From Planctomycetota bacterium (GTDB lineage Bacteria; Planctomycetota; Phycisphaerae; Sedimentisphaerales; Anaerobacaceae), in NCBI GenBank assembly GCA_019456195.1, contig VRUK01000013.1, positions 1 through 42,063 on the forward strand: a stretch of DNA of 42,063 nucleotides, written 5' to 3'. Position 1 is the first letter of the stretch. Each line of letters starts with the position of its first letter. The notes beneath the pieces were generated by a model. The model saw only the letters and a program-made list of their open reading frames with translations, had not been told where the DNA came from and did not search any database. The position numbers and the translations under genes are program-made. Of the stretch, positions 24,686 to 33,941 are shown in pieces.

Positions 24686-26215
24686 CTACTGGACATAGCC
24701 TAAAGCCCTAAGCTGCTTCAAACGATACTCGTCTAATTGAATCTGATCGGAATCTGAGTCTCGTGGAAACTGGGCTGTGAGCTCTTTGTTCTTTGATGAC
24801 CACTCTTTCAACTGGCGTTCAAAAGGCGCCACCAAAGGTGAAGAATCTAATGTCTGATAAATGTTGTTCTGCTCTCGAGAGTCATTCGACAAATCGTAGA
24901 ATTCTTTTCCACCAACTCCGTGGTTTAGGAGCATCTTTTTCTGGTTTCCTATTATGGCACATTTGCCGTTACTATCCCCTGCAAAAACATACTCATGAAC
25001 CCCAGAAACGCGTCCCTCAATGAGATTCTTCAGGCTCCTGCCTTGTATAGCCAGTTGGTGTTGTATTCCCAGATAGTCAAAAATCGTAGGCATGATATCG
25101 ACTTGGCTTACCAATGCATCGATATGCCTGCCTTTTGGAATTCCGGATGGCCATCTAAGAACCAACGGGATGTGGATAAGTTCATTATATAGCGTATGCG
25201 CATGTGCAGTTTTGCCATGTTCATAGAACTCATCACCATGATCCCCAAATATAACCACAAGGGTCTGATCCAAAATGCCAAACTTGGTGAACGCATCTAG
25301 CAGCTTTGAGATGTATGTATCCGTGTAGCGGATCTCACCATCATAGAGGGCAATTATGTGATCCAGGTCCCTCTGAGGGGGCCGATTACTTTTACGAGGC
25401 TCTTCAACTATACCACGTCCATCTATAGAACCATCATAGTCGGGATCAAACAAAGTATCGAATGGAGGTGGAGGAATGTAGTCATAGTGCGGATCGAAGT
25501 AGAACATAAACATAAAGAAAGGCTCTTGGTAATTCCGCTCAAGCCAACGCAGAGCAGACCGAGTAAGCGGCTCGCTGGTCAGAGTCTGATGTACGTCTGG
25601 ATTCGGAACGGTATTGTTGCCTGCTACATACTTGCCCATACCGATAAAATCAAGCCAGACAGAAAAATCGTCGTACAATTCAAAGCCCCGGCTAAAGCCA
25701 TGTCGTCCGTCAAGAGTCGGATTACTGACAAATGCAACTGTCTTGTAGCCGTTCTCTCTCAAGACCTCCGCAAAAGTGGGTACACTTTCCGATAGCTTTT
25801 TGTCATAATTATTAGTGCCGTGCACTTCGGGATAAAGTGACGTTAACACGGACATAACCGCAGGCATCGTCCAGTTCGCTGTTGCCATCGTCTTAGAGAA
25901 AGCCACGCCCTCTTTCGCAATGGCATCCAGTGTAGGTGTTGTATTCCTCGCATACCCCAAGTGCCCGACATGGTCAACACGAAGCGTCTCAACCCCAATA
26001 AGCAAAACATTGGGCCGCTTATGCGCCCCGCTGGTGCTTTGTTCTTCATGAGCATCCAACGCAATGGCAAAACCGTCACCAGTGAACGATTGACCACCTG
26101 TTTCTGATGAGACGGTATCTTCGGAACGACCATACACCACTGAAGAGCTTGGCCACAAATGAACCAGCCATATCAACAAGACAGACAGTATAACTCTGTT
26201 AGAATACTGCATCAT
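24686..26215 (-). CDS. Sulfatase-superfamily (alkaline phosphatase fold) exported hydrolase or transferase
   Basis: 509 residues with signal peptide VILSVLLIWLVHLWPSSSVVYG. Metal-site motifs are 'RPNVLLIGVETLRVDHVGHL' near 68-87 and 'VIFGDHGDEFYEHGKTAHAH' near 330. The active-site loop reads ANWTMPAVMSVLTSLYPEVHG. The position of the formylglycine-forming Cys in C-x-P-x-R is Thr116 and the Arg is Val120, so this is not a classical formylglycine sulfatase. Thr nucleophiles occur in phosphoethanolamine and phosphoglycerol transferase relatives, so phospho-group transfer or hydrolysis is possible; substrate unknown. The start overlaps the upstream gene (ATGA) and the stop leads directly into the gspE Shine-Dalgarno sequence, embedding it in the T2SS operon. 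Confidence 0.85.
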   Translation of the reverse strand: MMQYSNRVILSVLLIWLVHLWPSSSVVYGRSEDTVSSETGGQSFTGDGFAIALDAHEEQSTSGAHKRPNVLLIGVETLRVDHVGHLGYARNTTPTLDAIAKEGVAFSKTMATANWTMPAVMSVLTSLYPEVHGTNNYDKKLSESVPTFAEVLRENGYKTVAFVSNPTLDGRHGFSRGFELYDDFSVWLDFIGMGKYVAGNNTVPNPDVHQTLTSEPLTRSALRWLERNYQEPFFMFMFYFDPHYDYIPPPPFDTLFDPDYDGSIDGRGIVEEPRKSNRPPQRDLDHIIALYDGEIRYTDTYISKLLDAFTKFGILDQTLVVIFGDHGDEFYEHGKTAHAHTLYNELIHIPLVLRWPSGIPKGRHIDALVSQVDIMPTIFDYLGIQHQLAIQGRSLKNLIEGRVSGVHEYVFAGDSNGKCAIIGNQKKMLLNHGVGGKEFYDLSNDSREQNNIYQTLDSSPLVAPFERQLKEWSSKNKELTAQFPRDSDSDQIQLDEYRLKQLRALGYVQ

Positions 26216-28983
26216 TGAGAGATCCTGCTCAAACGTTCAATGAAACTCTTGGCATGTTCGACATACTGCGATTTTGGATACTGCTCAACAAGTTGCCTAA
26301 ATGTCTCCAACGCCTGGGAGTATTTTTGTTCTGAGACCAATGCATGACCTATAAGAAGCTTACTACGAGCGGCCATATCGCTGTTAGGGTACGTCTGTAT
26401 AATTTCTGTAAAGCGGTCAATTGCATCGTCAGTAGCCCGCTCTGACATCCGGCCAAGCGCTGCGAGCATCATTGCCTGGCCCACTTCAGGGCTGTTCAGA
26501 TATTTCCTTTGAAAACTATCCAACTGCCCGGTTGCGCCGGTATAATCCTTATTGAGGTATGCCAGCTTTCCTATTAGAAATTCCACCTGACTTACCTGTT
26601 CGCTACCAGAGAAATTTTTGAGGAACTTCTGACATTCCTGGATGGCCTTATCGTATAGTTTCAACTGTTCGGCATAGACCTTTATAATTTCAAACTGAGC
26701 CTTTTGTGCTTCGTTGGCATCAGAAGCCTCTTCGACTATCCTCTCATATATCTCTATGGCCTTCTGATGGCTGTTGCCCTTCAGATACATATCCGCAATA
26801 TTCTCTAACAATTCAACATTGCCACCAGCATTATCTATTTGCCGGACTGCTACATTCAGGGCCATTCGGGTCATGTAAGGCTGGCCTACCTCCTGAGAAA
26901 ATTTGGCAAACCTGTATATCAGGCCTTTTGTATATTCCTGTTGGGCAGCAGCAACAAGAGACTTACTGATTTGCTCGAACGAACCTTTGTCAAGAAGTTG
27001 AGCTGCGAATATGACCGGCTCAAGGTTAAGGAGTTTCCTGAAACCGTTTGACTCTTTGAGTCGCGCGTCAGCCAGGCTGTACTCTGCAAACAAAAGTCGC
27101 GCCACACGTTGTTTTTTGATCTGCCAGAAGATATACATCAGACTGCTTTCTGCAGATTTGGGGCCTGTATCGAGTAGATTTTGCTTTGTGACGGCAATAT
27201 AGATATTGCGGGCGTAGCGCTCGGATTGTGATTTCGAGCCTGGCTGCTGCAAAGCTCGCATTTCACGAAACAATTCAAACAGTGTGTGGTCAATCCTTGT
27301 AATTTTGTAAATGAAGCTGGTAGACTGTTTGCTTTCCTCTCCTTGCTCTTCAAAATTCCTGATTGCTTCAAGCCCGTATTCTTCTGCTCTCGCGTAATCA
27401 CCCATTTTGACATAGGCCAGCATCAACATGACTGGTATTGTTTTGTTCATCTTGCTAAGCATGGAATTTTGTCGTGTCTTGCAGGCAATTTCTTTTGCTT
27501 TTAAAAAGTCCACGACTCCTCTCTCAAAGTTTCCATCAATCATCTCATTGTAAGCGCGCAAGAATGGGATATGATAGCTTAGTTCTTTGGCCGACATATT
27601 ATTAATATCCAGTTGTGTAATCTGAAAAGACTTAAACCACTGCGGCAAAACTGTTGGTCTTTCTATACTGGCCGCCTGCAGGTAAAGGGTAACCGCTTCA
27701 GAGGTTCTGTCCATGCTCTGTGCTGAATCCGCCAGAACCAAAAGGGTCCTTGCTCTTACGGTCGTATAGATTGAGTCAGATAGACCATCCAGCATATCTT
27801 TTGCCTTATTAACTTTTCCGCTATTGACCAGATTCCGGGCCAGATACAAACGGGCAAATTGGCAGGCCAGACCACCTGGTTCTGCACTATCAATCACATT
27901 TTGCCATTGCATGGAAAGCTCCTGGCCGCTCCATAAGTCATTGCACAGTCGGCACAATCGCAGGGCTTCTTCTTGCTTTTGTGTTGTTATAAGTTCATCA
28001 ACAAGTTGCTTCGCTCTCTCTTGGTGGTCGGTCTGGAAATTCGGAAAGAAATCTTTCAAATCCTTGATTTTAAGCTCAATATCTGGGAATCTTCTACGCA
28101 GAACATCAATAACTTCCCGGACATGTATTTGCTGAGAGTTTGCAAGCTTAATTCGTACCATATTTTTGGCTGCTTCGGTCGCAATGTCTATTGAATCTGT
28201 ATTTTGAATAATTCTTTCATACAACTGCTTGGCATCGCAAATTGCTCCTGTCTGTTCCAATTGCTTAGCTACTTCCAGACAAGTCTGCTCGTCAAAAGTG
28301 ATACCTCCCTGCTCAAGTAAAATACAGTATTGTCTCAGGGCCGGTTCCAGTCCATATCGTTCCAATAGGCAGTCCGATAGCAGCTTTCTTGCTTTTTGCT
28401 TAATAACTTCAGAACTGCCATTTTCAATAAGATATATCAGCAAAAAAGGCACTTCCGACCGGTCAAAGGACTCAGGCTGAAAACTCGCAAGGTAATCCAG
28501 GTTAGGCTTTGTTAATTCTGCTTCAAGCACTTGCTGCCATGGAGTTGTTATTCCAAGTGCTACCAAACACGAACGTTCAACAGACTGTTCAAACTGCTGC
28601 TTGCCCACAACCGCCAGTTTGGTTCCAGGAAATTTATCCACGAGATACAGCCCAAAGATACAACGAGGATTTATATCGAGCCTTATTCGGTCCTGCCAGG
28701 CAAAACTATCCTGCTCATAGCCTTCCAATATTTGTTCTAAAAACAACTCCACCACCGAAATACTTTCACGCATATTCGGTTTAGCAAATGCATGTAATAG
28801 CTGCTGTCGGCGGTTAAGCCAGCCCGGCGCCGGACACCGGTCGCTACCAAAAAAATATAACGTCTGATTGCCGAACTTCCGCCATTGATCAGCATTAATT
28901 ACATAGCCATAAGAACTTGCAGTTGCGCAAAGTATTAGTATTATTGCCAAACGCAATATGTGTGTAGAGTTCCTAAACAGCAT
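26212..28983 (-). CDS. Large secreted TPR-like repeat protein
   Basis: 923 residues from ATG 28983 (AAGGAAG seven nt upstream); the longer frame begins with TTG. A signal peptide (LRLAIILILCATASSYG) is followed by an N-terminal region with 'RRQQLLHAFAKPNMRESISV'. The rest is almost entirely helical repeats. The clearest TPR units are C-terminal: 'ENIADMYLKGNSHQKAIEIY', 'KVYAEQLKLYDKAIQECQKF', 'FLIGKLAYLNKDYTGATGQL' and 'LLIGHALVSEQKYSQALETF'. TPR proteins are scaffolds. In this position, between LamG proteins and the T2SS genes, it could organise substrates or the secretin in the periplasm; that is inference. It overlaps the next gene by ATGA. Confidence 0.8.
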   Translation of the reverse strand: MLFRNSTHILRLAIILILCATASSYGYVINADQWRKFGNQTLYFFGSDRCPAPGWLNRRQQLLHAFAKPNMRESISVVELFLEQILEGYEQDSFAWQDRIRLDINPRCIFGLYLVDKFPGTKLAVVGKQQFEQSVERSCLVALGITTPWQQVLEAELTKPNLDYLASFQPESFDRSEVPFLLIYLIENGSSEVIKQKARKLLSDCLLERYGLEPALRQYCILLEQGGITFDEQTCLEVAKQLEQTGAICDAKQLYERIIQNTDSIDIATEAAKNMVRIKLANSQQIHVREVIDVLRRRFPDIELKIKDLKDFFPNFQTDHQERAKQLVDELITTQKQEEALRLCRLCNDLWSGQELSMQWQNVIDSAEPGGLACQFARLYLARNLVNSGKVNKAKDMLDGLSDSIYTTVRARTLLVLADSAQSMDRTSEAVTLYLQAASIERPTVLPQWFKSFQITQLDINNMSAKELSYHIPFLRAYNEMIDGNFERGVVDFLKAKEIACKTRQNSMLSKMNKTIPVMLMLAYVKMGDYARAEEYGLEAIRNFEEQGEESKQSTSFIYKITRIDHTLFELFREMRALQQPGSKSQSERYARNIYIAVTKQNLLDTGPKSAESSLMYIFWQIKKQRVARLLFAEYSLADARLKESNGFRKLLNLEPVIFAAQLLDKGSFEQISKSLVAAAQQEYTKGLIYRFAKFSQEVGQPYMTRMALNVAVRQIDNAGGNVELLENIADMYLKGNSHQKAIEIYERIVEEASDANEAQKAQFEIIKVYAEQLKLYDKAIQECQKFLKNFSGSEQVSQVEFLIGKLAYLNKDYTGATGQLDSFQRKYLNSPEVGQAMMLAALGRMSERATDDAIDRFTEIIQTYPNSDMAARSKLLIGHALVSEQKYSQALETFRQLVEQYPKSQYVEHAKSFIERLSRISQ

Positions 28984-29000
28984 GATAGACTTCCTTAAAT

Positions 29001-31004
29001 TCAATCCCCTCTAAAGTGATTGGTAACATTGTTTAATTCCCGTTCCAGTTGGTTTATTGGTTCGCAGGGGCTTATGCGCTTTGCCTCCGTAATAGCATCT
29101 CTCGCCTCAGAATACTGGCCTAAGATCATTCTTGCCCGGGCAGTATCGTAATACGCCCTTGCTGCAAGAATGCTTGTAGTATCTGTTTTAAGAAAGCGCT
29201 TATATGTCATCGCCGCAGTCATGAAATCGTCTTCCTCGGCAGCAAACAGCCCCTTCCAAAACCAGACCTCCGCATCTGGTACGCTATTGGAGTACCTGGT
29301 GGTTTCTGATGCAGCATCCTCAAACGTTTGAAGGTTAAAACCTTTTATCCTTGCACTTTTCCTATAACAGTGTACAGCGACGGCATTCCAGCCTTGGCTA
29401 TAAGTGTATTTAGCTAATACTTCATAAACCTTGCCCGAATCTATTCCCTGAGTTTGCAATGTATTTGCTTCATAAAGTATTAACGTACTATCAATATATT
29501 TGATGATCTCAGACTCGGGCCTATTCTGTGTGAGAAATTTCGGCTTAAATACAAGTAGAGCGGAAATGTAATTGCCCTGCTTGTACTGATTATCTGCCAG
29601 AACAGCCGTAGCACATACAGCCAGTTTTGTTTCCGGAAACTTCGTTTGAACCCATCTTGCCAGTTCCAAAACTTGGTCAAATTTATTTGCTCTGGAAAGT
29701 TCCAACGCCCGGTGTCCAAAAACCGCGCAGCATATTTCCGAGTCGGGATTCTGTAATACATTTTGCTCGATGATCTTGCGTAAATCTTCACGGTTTCTAA
29801 GCGACCCGATACTGCTCATCAGCTGGTCTACTAACTCCAAACTGTTACTGGCCGAAATATATTTATCAATGAAAAGCTTCACATACTTCTCTACATTTGC
29901 GTAATTTGCTTCGGTCATATATTTCTTTATTAGAGTCCCGTAAAACTGAGCTGCTTTGGCTCCTGTTGCATCTTTTGCCAGAAAGTCGACAGCGTATCCC
30001 CATCCGTTCTGTTTATCCATGATCGAGATTTCGCATAGCGCGATAATGGTCTCTGGTGCGTCAGGAAATTGTTTGGTTATCTCATAATAGTCGTACAAAA
30101 TCTCATTAATCGGGTTACCCTTGGCCTGCTTAGTTTTTGCAATTACTAAAAGCGAGCCAGCTATCTCTCTAATATGTTCTGTCTTGACAGTTGGATTTGT
30201 ACGCCAGTCGCCAAACTGTTGCATGTTTTCATAAGCTTGCCGGAGTGCTTTTTCAGGATCTCTGGCTATCTCCAAATCGGTGATCTCACTAGCAATCTCA
30301 CCGGTTATCTCGCTGGCATAAATTGTAGCTATCTCATCCTGCGTCAGTGCTCGGTTATAGATGCGGACGTCATCTATCACGCCTTTGTAAAATTGATCAG
30401 TCTGGGCATTTCTGCCTATATTAGCACTGATAACACTGCTGGCTATAGACCCTGTATAAGCAGTTTTAGCCTCTAATTTACCGTCTATGTATAGCTTAAG
30501 GTTGGTTTCATCATAGGTTCCGGCCAAATGGTGCCAAACACCGTTAAACGAACCATCTACCGGAAAGTTAACTAAATGCCAATTTCCTTTATCGTAGATG
30601 AAAAATTCTATACTATTGGAGATATGGTGCTTTATCGCATAACTATGGTCGCCTTTCGTTACGTAAGGATTATGTTGACTATTACCAGCATCATTTGTCT
30701 TTACCCATACTGCAATCGTTACCTTATCGGTAATATTCAGGCTTGCATCATTACTGCAGTCAACGTAATCATCCTTTCCATCAAATTCCAGCGCACCACC
30801 TATCTTCCCAGCTACCCACTGAGGATTACCGTTGAGAGTACCATTATTTTCGCTGCCACTTCGGTCATAGGCGGTACCGCCGGAGCCATCATCAAACCTC
30901 CACCAGCCGACAAGACAAGGATCAGTACCTTCGGCTACATTCGTTAAAACCGGGCTCAGCGCCAAAACAAGACAGAATAAATAAATCAATTTTCCACACA
31001 TCAT
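29001..31004 (-). CDS. LamG-domain exported protein with helical-repeat C-terminus, copy 2
   Basis: 667 residues from ATG 31004, with AAAGG about nine nt upstream. The frame is open to 31106, but the signal peptide (CGKLIYLFCLVLALSPVLTNVAEG) starts here. Residues 25-240 form a LamG/concanavalin-like domain: 'CLVGWWRFDDGSGGTAYDRS', 'GGALEFDGKDDYVDC', 'VWHHLAGTYDETNLKLYIDG' and 'GVIDDVRIYNRALTQDEIAT'. Residues 265-660 are helical repeats, ending 'ARAYYDTARARMILGQYSEA'. LamG domains bind glycans or proteins. It is paralogous along its whole length to the gene at 31160-33157. The downstream TPR gene starts 17 nt after its stop. Confidence 0.85.
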   Translation of the reverse strand: MMCGKLIYLFCLVLALSPVLTNVAEGTDPCLVGWWRFDDGSGGTAYDRSGSENNGTLNGNPQWVAGKIGGALEFDGKDDYVDCSNDASLNITDKVTIAVWVKTNDAGNSQHNPYVTKGDHSYAIKHHISNSIEFFIYDKGNWHLVNFPVDGSFNGVWHHLAGTYDETNLKLYIDGKLEAKTAYTGSIASSVISANIGRNAQTDQFYKGVIDDVRIYNRALTQDEIATIYASEITGEIASEITDLEIARDPEKALRQAYENMQQFGDWRTNPTVKTEHIREIAGSLLVIAKTKQAKGNPINEILYDYYEITKQFPDAPETIIALCEISIMDKQNGWGYAVDFLAKDATGAKAAQFYGTLIKKYMTEANYANVEKYVKLFIDKYISASNSLELVDQLMSSIGSLRNREDLRKIIEQNVLQNPDSEICCAVFGHRALELSRANKFDQVLELARWVQTKFPETKLAVCATAVLADNQYKQGNYISALLVFKPKFLTQNRPESEIIKYIDSTLILYEANTLQTQGIDSGKVYEVLAKYTYSQGWNAVAVHCYRKSARIKGFNLQTFEDAASETTRYSNSVPDAEVWFWKGLFAAEEDDFMTAAMTYKRFLKTDTTSILAARAYYDTARARMILGQYSEARDAITEAKRISPCEPINQLERELNNVTNHFRGD

Positions 31005-31159
31005 AAAACACAACCTTTCCTTCGTAAAAACGCAGAAAGTACACAACTTCGATATCGCTTTTTGCAAATGTTTCACTTGATCTTTCTTTTCCTCTTCTTG
31101 GACCATTTTCTAAATATATGCTGGCTATGTTCTATCTTGACCTTGGCGGTCCACTATAT

Positions 31160-33157
31160 TTACATTTTGGTATTTGTCCTTCCTCTTAAGGAAAGAGCAG
31201 GGTCAGCTATTTCCCACTCCAGTTGGATTACTGATTCACACGGGCTTATACGCTTCGCTTCTGCAATAGCTTCCCTTGCCTCAGAATACTGGCCTAAGAC
31301 CATTCTTGCCCGGGCAGTATCATAATATGCCCTTGCTGCAAGGATGCTTGTAGCATCTTTTTTTAGAAATCCTTCATACATCAAACCAGCAGCCATTAGA
31401 TCGCCTTCTTCGGCAGCAAACAGGCCCTTCCAGAACCAGATTTCATTCTCAGGAGTAGTATTACAGTAATTGGCGATCTTTGACGCAGCACTTTCAAAAG
31501 CGTCCAGGGAAAAACCTTTGGCTTTTGCGCTTTGCCTGTAACAATGTGCTGCAACTGCATTCCGATTTAAGCTGCAGCAATATTTTGCTAAAGTCTCATA
31601 GACCTTGCCCAAATCTATACCCTGGATTCGCAGTGTATTTACATTATAGAGCACTACAATATTGCTAATGTCTTCGATCATAGCAGGCTCTGAGCAATCA
31701 TCTGTGAAAAGCCCAGGTTTGAACGCTTCAATAGCCGAAACAAAGTTACCCTGTTGATACTGGTTATCTGCCAGAACTGCTGAAGCACATGTGTCAAGCC
31801 TTGTCCCGGGAAATTTTCGGCGTACTGATTCAGCCTTTTCTAAGAATAGGCCAAAATTCCTGTCTCTGGAAAGTGCCAACGCACGTTGCCTAAAAAGCGC
31901 ACAACGAATAACAGAATTGGGGTCTTGTGTCACTCTGCGCTCAATAATATCATATAGTTCCTTCCGTTTGGGAACCTGGCCAAGACTGCTCATAATCTGC
32001 GCCATAATTTTCAGTCCCTTTTCAGAAGAAGTATATTTATCAATAAAAAGCTTTACGTATTTGTCCACCTTCGCATAATCTGATCTAACCATTAAGCTCC
32101 TTATAAGTACTGTGTAAAAGGAAATTATTCTGTTGGCAGTACCGGATTTTTCTAAGAAGTTCATAGCATATTCAAGGCCATTTTGCTCATCCAGGATAAC
32201 GATTCCGCATAAGGCTTCTATGGCATAAGGGGAACTGGGGAATTGCGTAGTTAATTTGTAATATTCTTTAAGGGCTTCCTCGGAAGGCGTGCCTTTGGCC
32301 TCTTTTGCTTTTCCAATAATTAAGAGCATCTCGGATATTTCAGCGGCGTACTCTTTCTTGACCTTTGGATTTGTGCGCCAGTTGCCGAAATGTTGCAGGT
32401 CTTCATAAGCTTCCCGGAGCACTTTGTCCGGGTTCCTGGCTATTCGCTCATCGATGGTCCCACCTTCATAAATCACCGCCACCTCGGTCTCCGTCAGTGC
32501 CCGGCTGTAAAGCCGCACTTCGTCCATTATACCCCTGTACTCGTCGCCGGCATGCGATCCTGAATACTTCGTTCCGATATAGAGAGGACCTATGCTGGTG
32601 TTTATAGCACCTCTGGTCGCCACCTCGCCAACCAATTTACTGTTGTAGTAGACTTTCATCGCTGCACCGTCGTACGTGGCTGCAACATGAGTCCACTCAC
32701 CCTCCGATGGACAAGGAATGTTCTCCGGCTTATCATTTGAGAGCCCAGCTAAATGAAAGACAAAATTATCACCGAATTCGCGCAAAAGGCGATATTGGTT
32801 ATCCCCGGATCCTTTCTGCAAGATCCTGCCGTTCCCCGTCCAAGTCGGCTTTAGCCAGACAGTAATGCTAATCTCCTCCGTTGGGTTCAATGTTGGGCTG
32901 TCGGGAACCACCACGTAATTATCGCCACCAGTGAAATTCAATGCGCCGTTGATCCGCCCATCCTCTGTCCATTTGGTATTAGTCGTTGACAGGGTACCAT
33001 GGTTCTCATTGCCGGACGAATCGGCAGCAGTATGGCCTGAATTCTCATCAAATTTCCACCAGCCGACAAGACAAGGATCAGTACCTTCGGCTGACTTCGT
33101 TAGGACCAGGCCCAGTGCCAAAATAAGACAGAATAAATAAATCAATTTTCTACGCAT
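31160..33157 (-). CDS. LamG-domain exported protein with helical-repeat C-terminus, copy 1
   Basis: 665 residues; AGGGGAAG lies just upstream of ATG 33157. Signal peptide RKLIYLFCLILALGLVLTKSAEG. LamG domain at 25-235: 'CLVGWWKFDENSGHTAADSS', 'ISITVWLKPTWTGNGRILQK', 'EWTHVAATYDGAAMKVYYNS' and 'GIMDEVRLYSRALTETEVAV'. The helical C-terminus includes 'YYKLTTQFPSSPYAIEALCG', 'FWKGLFAAEEGDLMAAGLMY' and 'YYDTARARMVLGQYSEAREA'. DNA for the GTDPCLVGWW segment is identical in both copies, so the tandem duplication is fairly recent or is homogenised. It follows the regulator gene by 37 nt, so the regulator and the long operon are probably one transcript. Substrate or partner unknown. Confidence 0.85.
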   Translation of the reverse strand: MRRKLIYLFCLILALGLVLTKSAEGTDPCLVGWWKFDENSGHTAADSSGNENHGTLSTTNTKWTEDGRINGALNFTGGDNYVVVPDSPTLNPTEEISITVWLKPTWTGNGRILQKGSGDNQYRLLREFGDNFVFHLAGLSNDKPENIPCPSEGEWTHVAATYDGAAMKVYYNSKLVGEVATRGAINTSIGPLYIGTKYSGSHAGDEYRGIMDEVRLYSRALTETEVAVIYEGGTIDERIARNPDKVLREAYEDLQHFGNWRTNPKVKKEYAAEISEMLLIIGKAKEAKGTPSEEALKEYYKLTTQFPSSPYAIEALCGIVILDEQNGLEYAMNFLEKSGTANRIISFYTVLIRSLMVRSDYAKVDKYVKLFIDKYTSSEKGLKIMAQIMSSLGQVPKRKELYDIIERRVTQDPNSVIRCALFRQRALALSRDRNFGLFLEKAESVRRKFPGTRLDTCASAVLADNQYQQGNFVSAIEAFKPGLFTDDCSEPAMIEDISNIVVLYNVNTLRIQGIDLGKVYETLAKYCCSLNRNAVAAHCYRQSAKAKGFSLDAFESAASKIANYCNTTPENEIWFWKGLFAAEEGDLMAAGLMYEGFLKKDATSILAARAYYDTARARMVLGQYSEAREAIAEAKRISPCESVIQLEWEIADPALSLRGRTNTKM

Positions 33158-33194
33158 AATACACTTCCCCTAAAACCGCTCTGTAAGCATCAAA

Positions 33195-33941
33195 TTAGCG
33201 CATTTCAATATGCAAAGTCCTCTCCATTGGGACAGGAGTTATTGCCAGCTTCCATCCTACTCCACGTACAGATTGTATTATTTGAGGTCTGGACGGATCA
33301 GATTCAATGATCTTTCGCAGTTTGCCAATATTGACGTCAAACGTTTTGCCTCCCTCATTAGCAGATGAACAAATCGAATCGGCCCAAATAGGAGACTCCC
33401 GCAGTTCTTCCCTGGAAATGATACGATCAGGATTATCCAAGAAGTATTTAAGTAAGTCAGCCAGGAGACCTCGTAGTTGGTGACAACTTCCATTACGTTG
33501 GACCTCTCTGCGCTCGAGATCAATTATGGCATCTTTTAGTCGTATTGTATTATTTTGGTGCCAATGTGGATTAATCTCACGAAGATGTGCTTGTATACGT
33601 TTTGTCAATACTCGGCTTGATGTTTGAGGATTAACAACTATATCACTAACGCCACAATCGAACAAGCGTTCTTCAATATGTATCCTGGCTTTGACCATCA
33701 AGACTATCATTATAGAGTGATCATTATGGGAACGAATAAAGGAACACAACCTGAATATCTCTTTGCCCACAGCGCCATAATGCATAATAGTCAAATGATA
33801 GTAACAATTTTGCATCAGTCCTCTTGCTTCGTGCACAGTGGAAGCTCCGTGCAGGTTAATTCTCAAAAGTTCAAGGTTACGGTGGAGGTGATGTTGTCTT
33901 TTATGATTAGAGCCAATATATAATGCAAATTGCTCAACCAT
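33195..33941 (-). CDS. OmpR-type winged-helix regulator with degenerate receiver domain
   Basis: 248 residues from ATG 33941, with GGAGG four to five nt upstream. A longer frame starts with TTG at 34067. Residues 1-115 have receiver-like alternation ('EQFALYIGSNHK', 'YYHLTIMHYGAVGKE', 'HSIMIVLMVKARIHIEERLF', 'GVSDIVVNP'). The phospho-acceptor Asp is replaced by His54 and the acidic pair after strand 1 is missing, so phosphorylation is unlikely. Residues 140-235 are a Trans_reg_C DNA-binding domain ('EVQRNGSCHQLRGLLADLLK', 'ISREELRESPIW', 'VNIGKLRKIIESDPSRPQII', 'SVRGVGWKLA'). No kinase gene is near. It is the first gene of the LamG/TPR/T2SS run and probably its regulator. Confidence 0.85.
   Translation of the reverse strand: MVEQFALYIGSNHKRQHHLHRNLELLRINLHGASTVHEARGLMQNCYYHLTIMHYGAVGKEIFRLCSFIRSHNDHSIMIVLMVKARIHIEERLFDCGVSDIVVNPQTSSRVLTKRIQAHLREINPHWHQNNTIRLKDAIIDLERREVQRNGSCHQLRGLLADLLKYFLDNPDRIISREELRESPIWADSICSSANEGGKTFDVNIGKLRKIIESDPSRPQIIQSVRGVGWKLAITPVPMERTLHIEMR

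Noticed and set aside
24686..26215. Classical formylglycine-dependent sulfatase
   Set aside because: The superfamily fits, but Cys and Arg of C-x-P-x-R are replaced (T-M-P-A-V), so sulfatase activity is not claimed.
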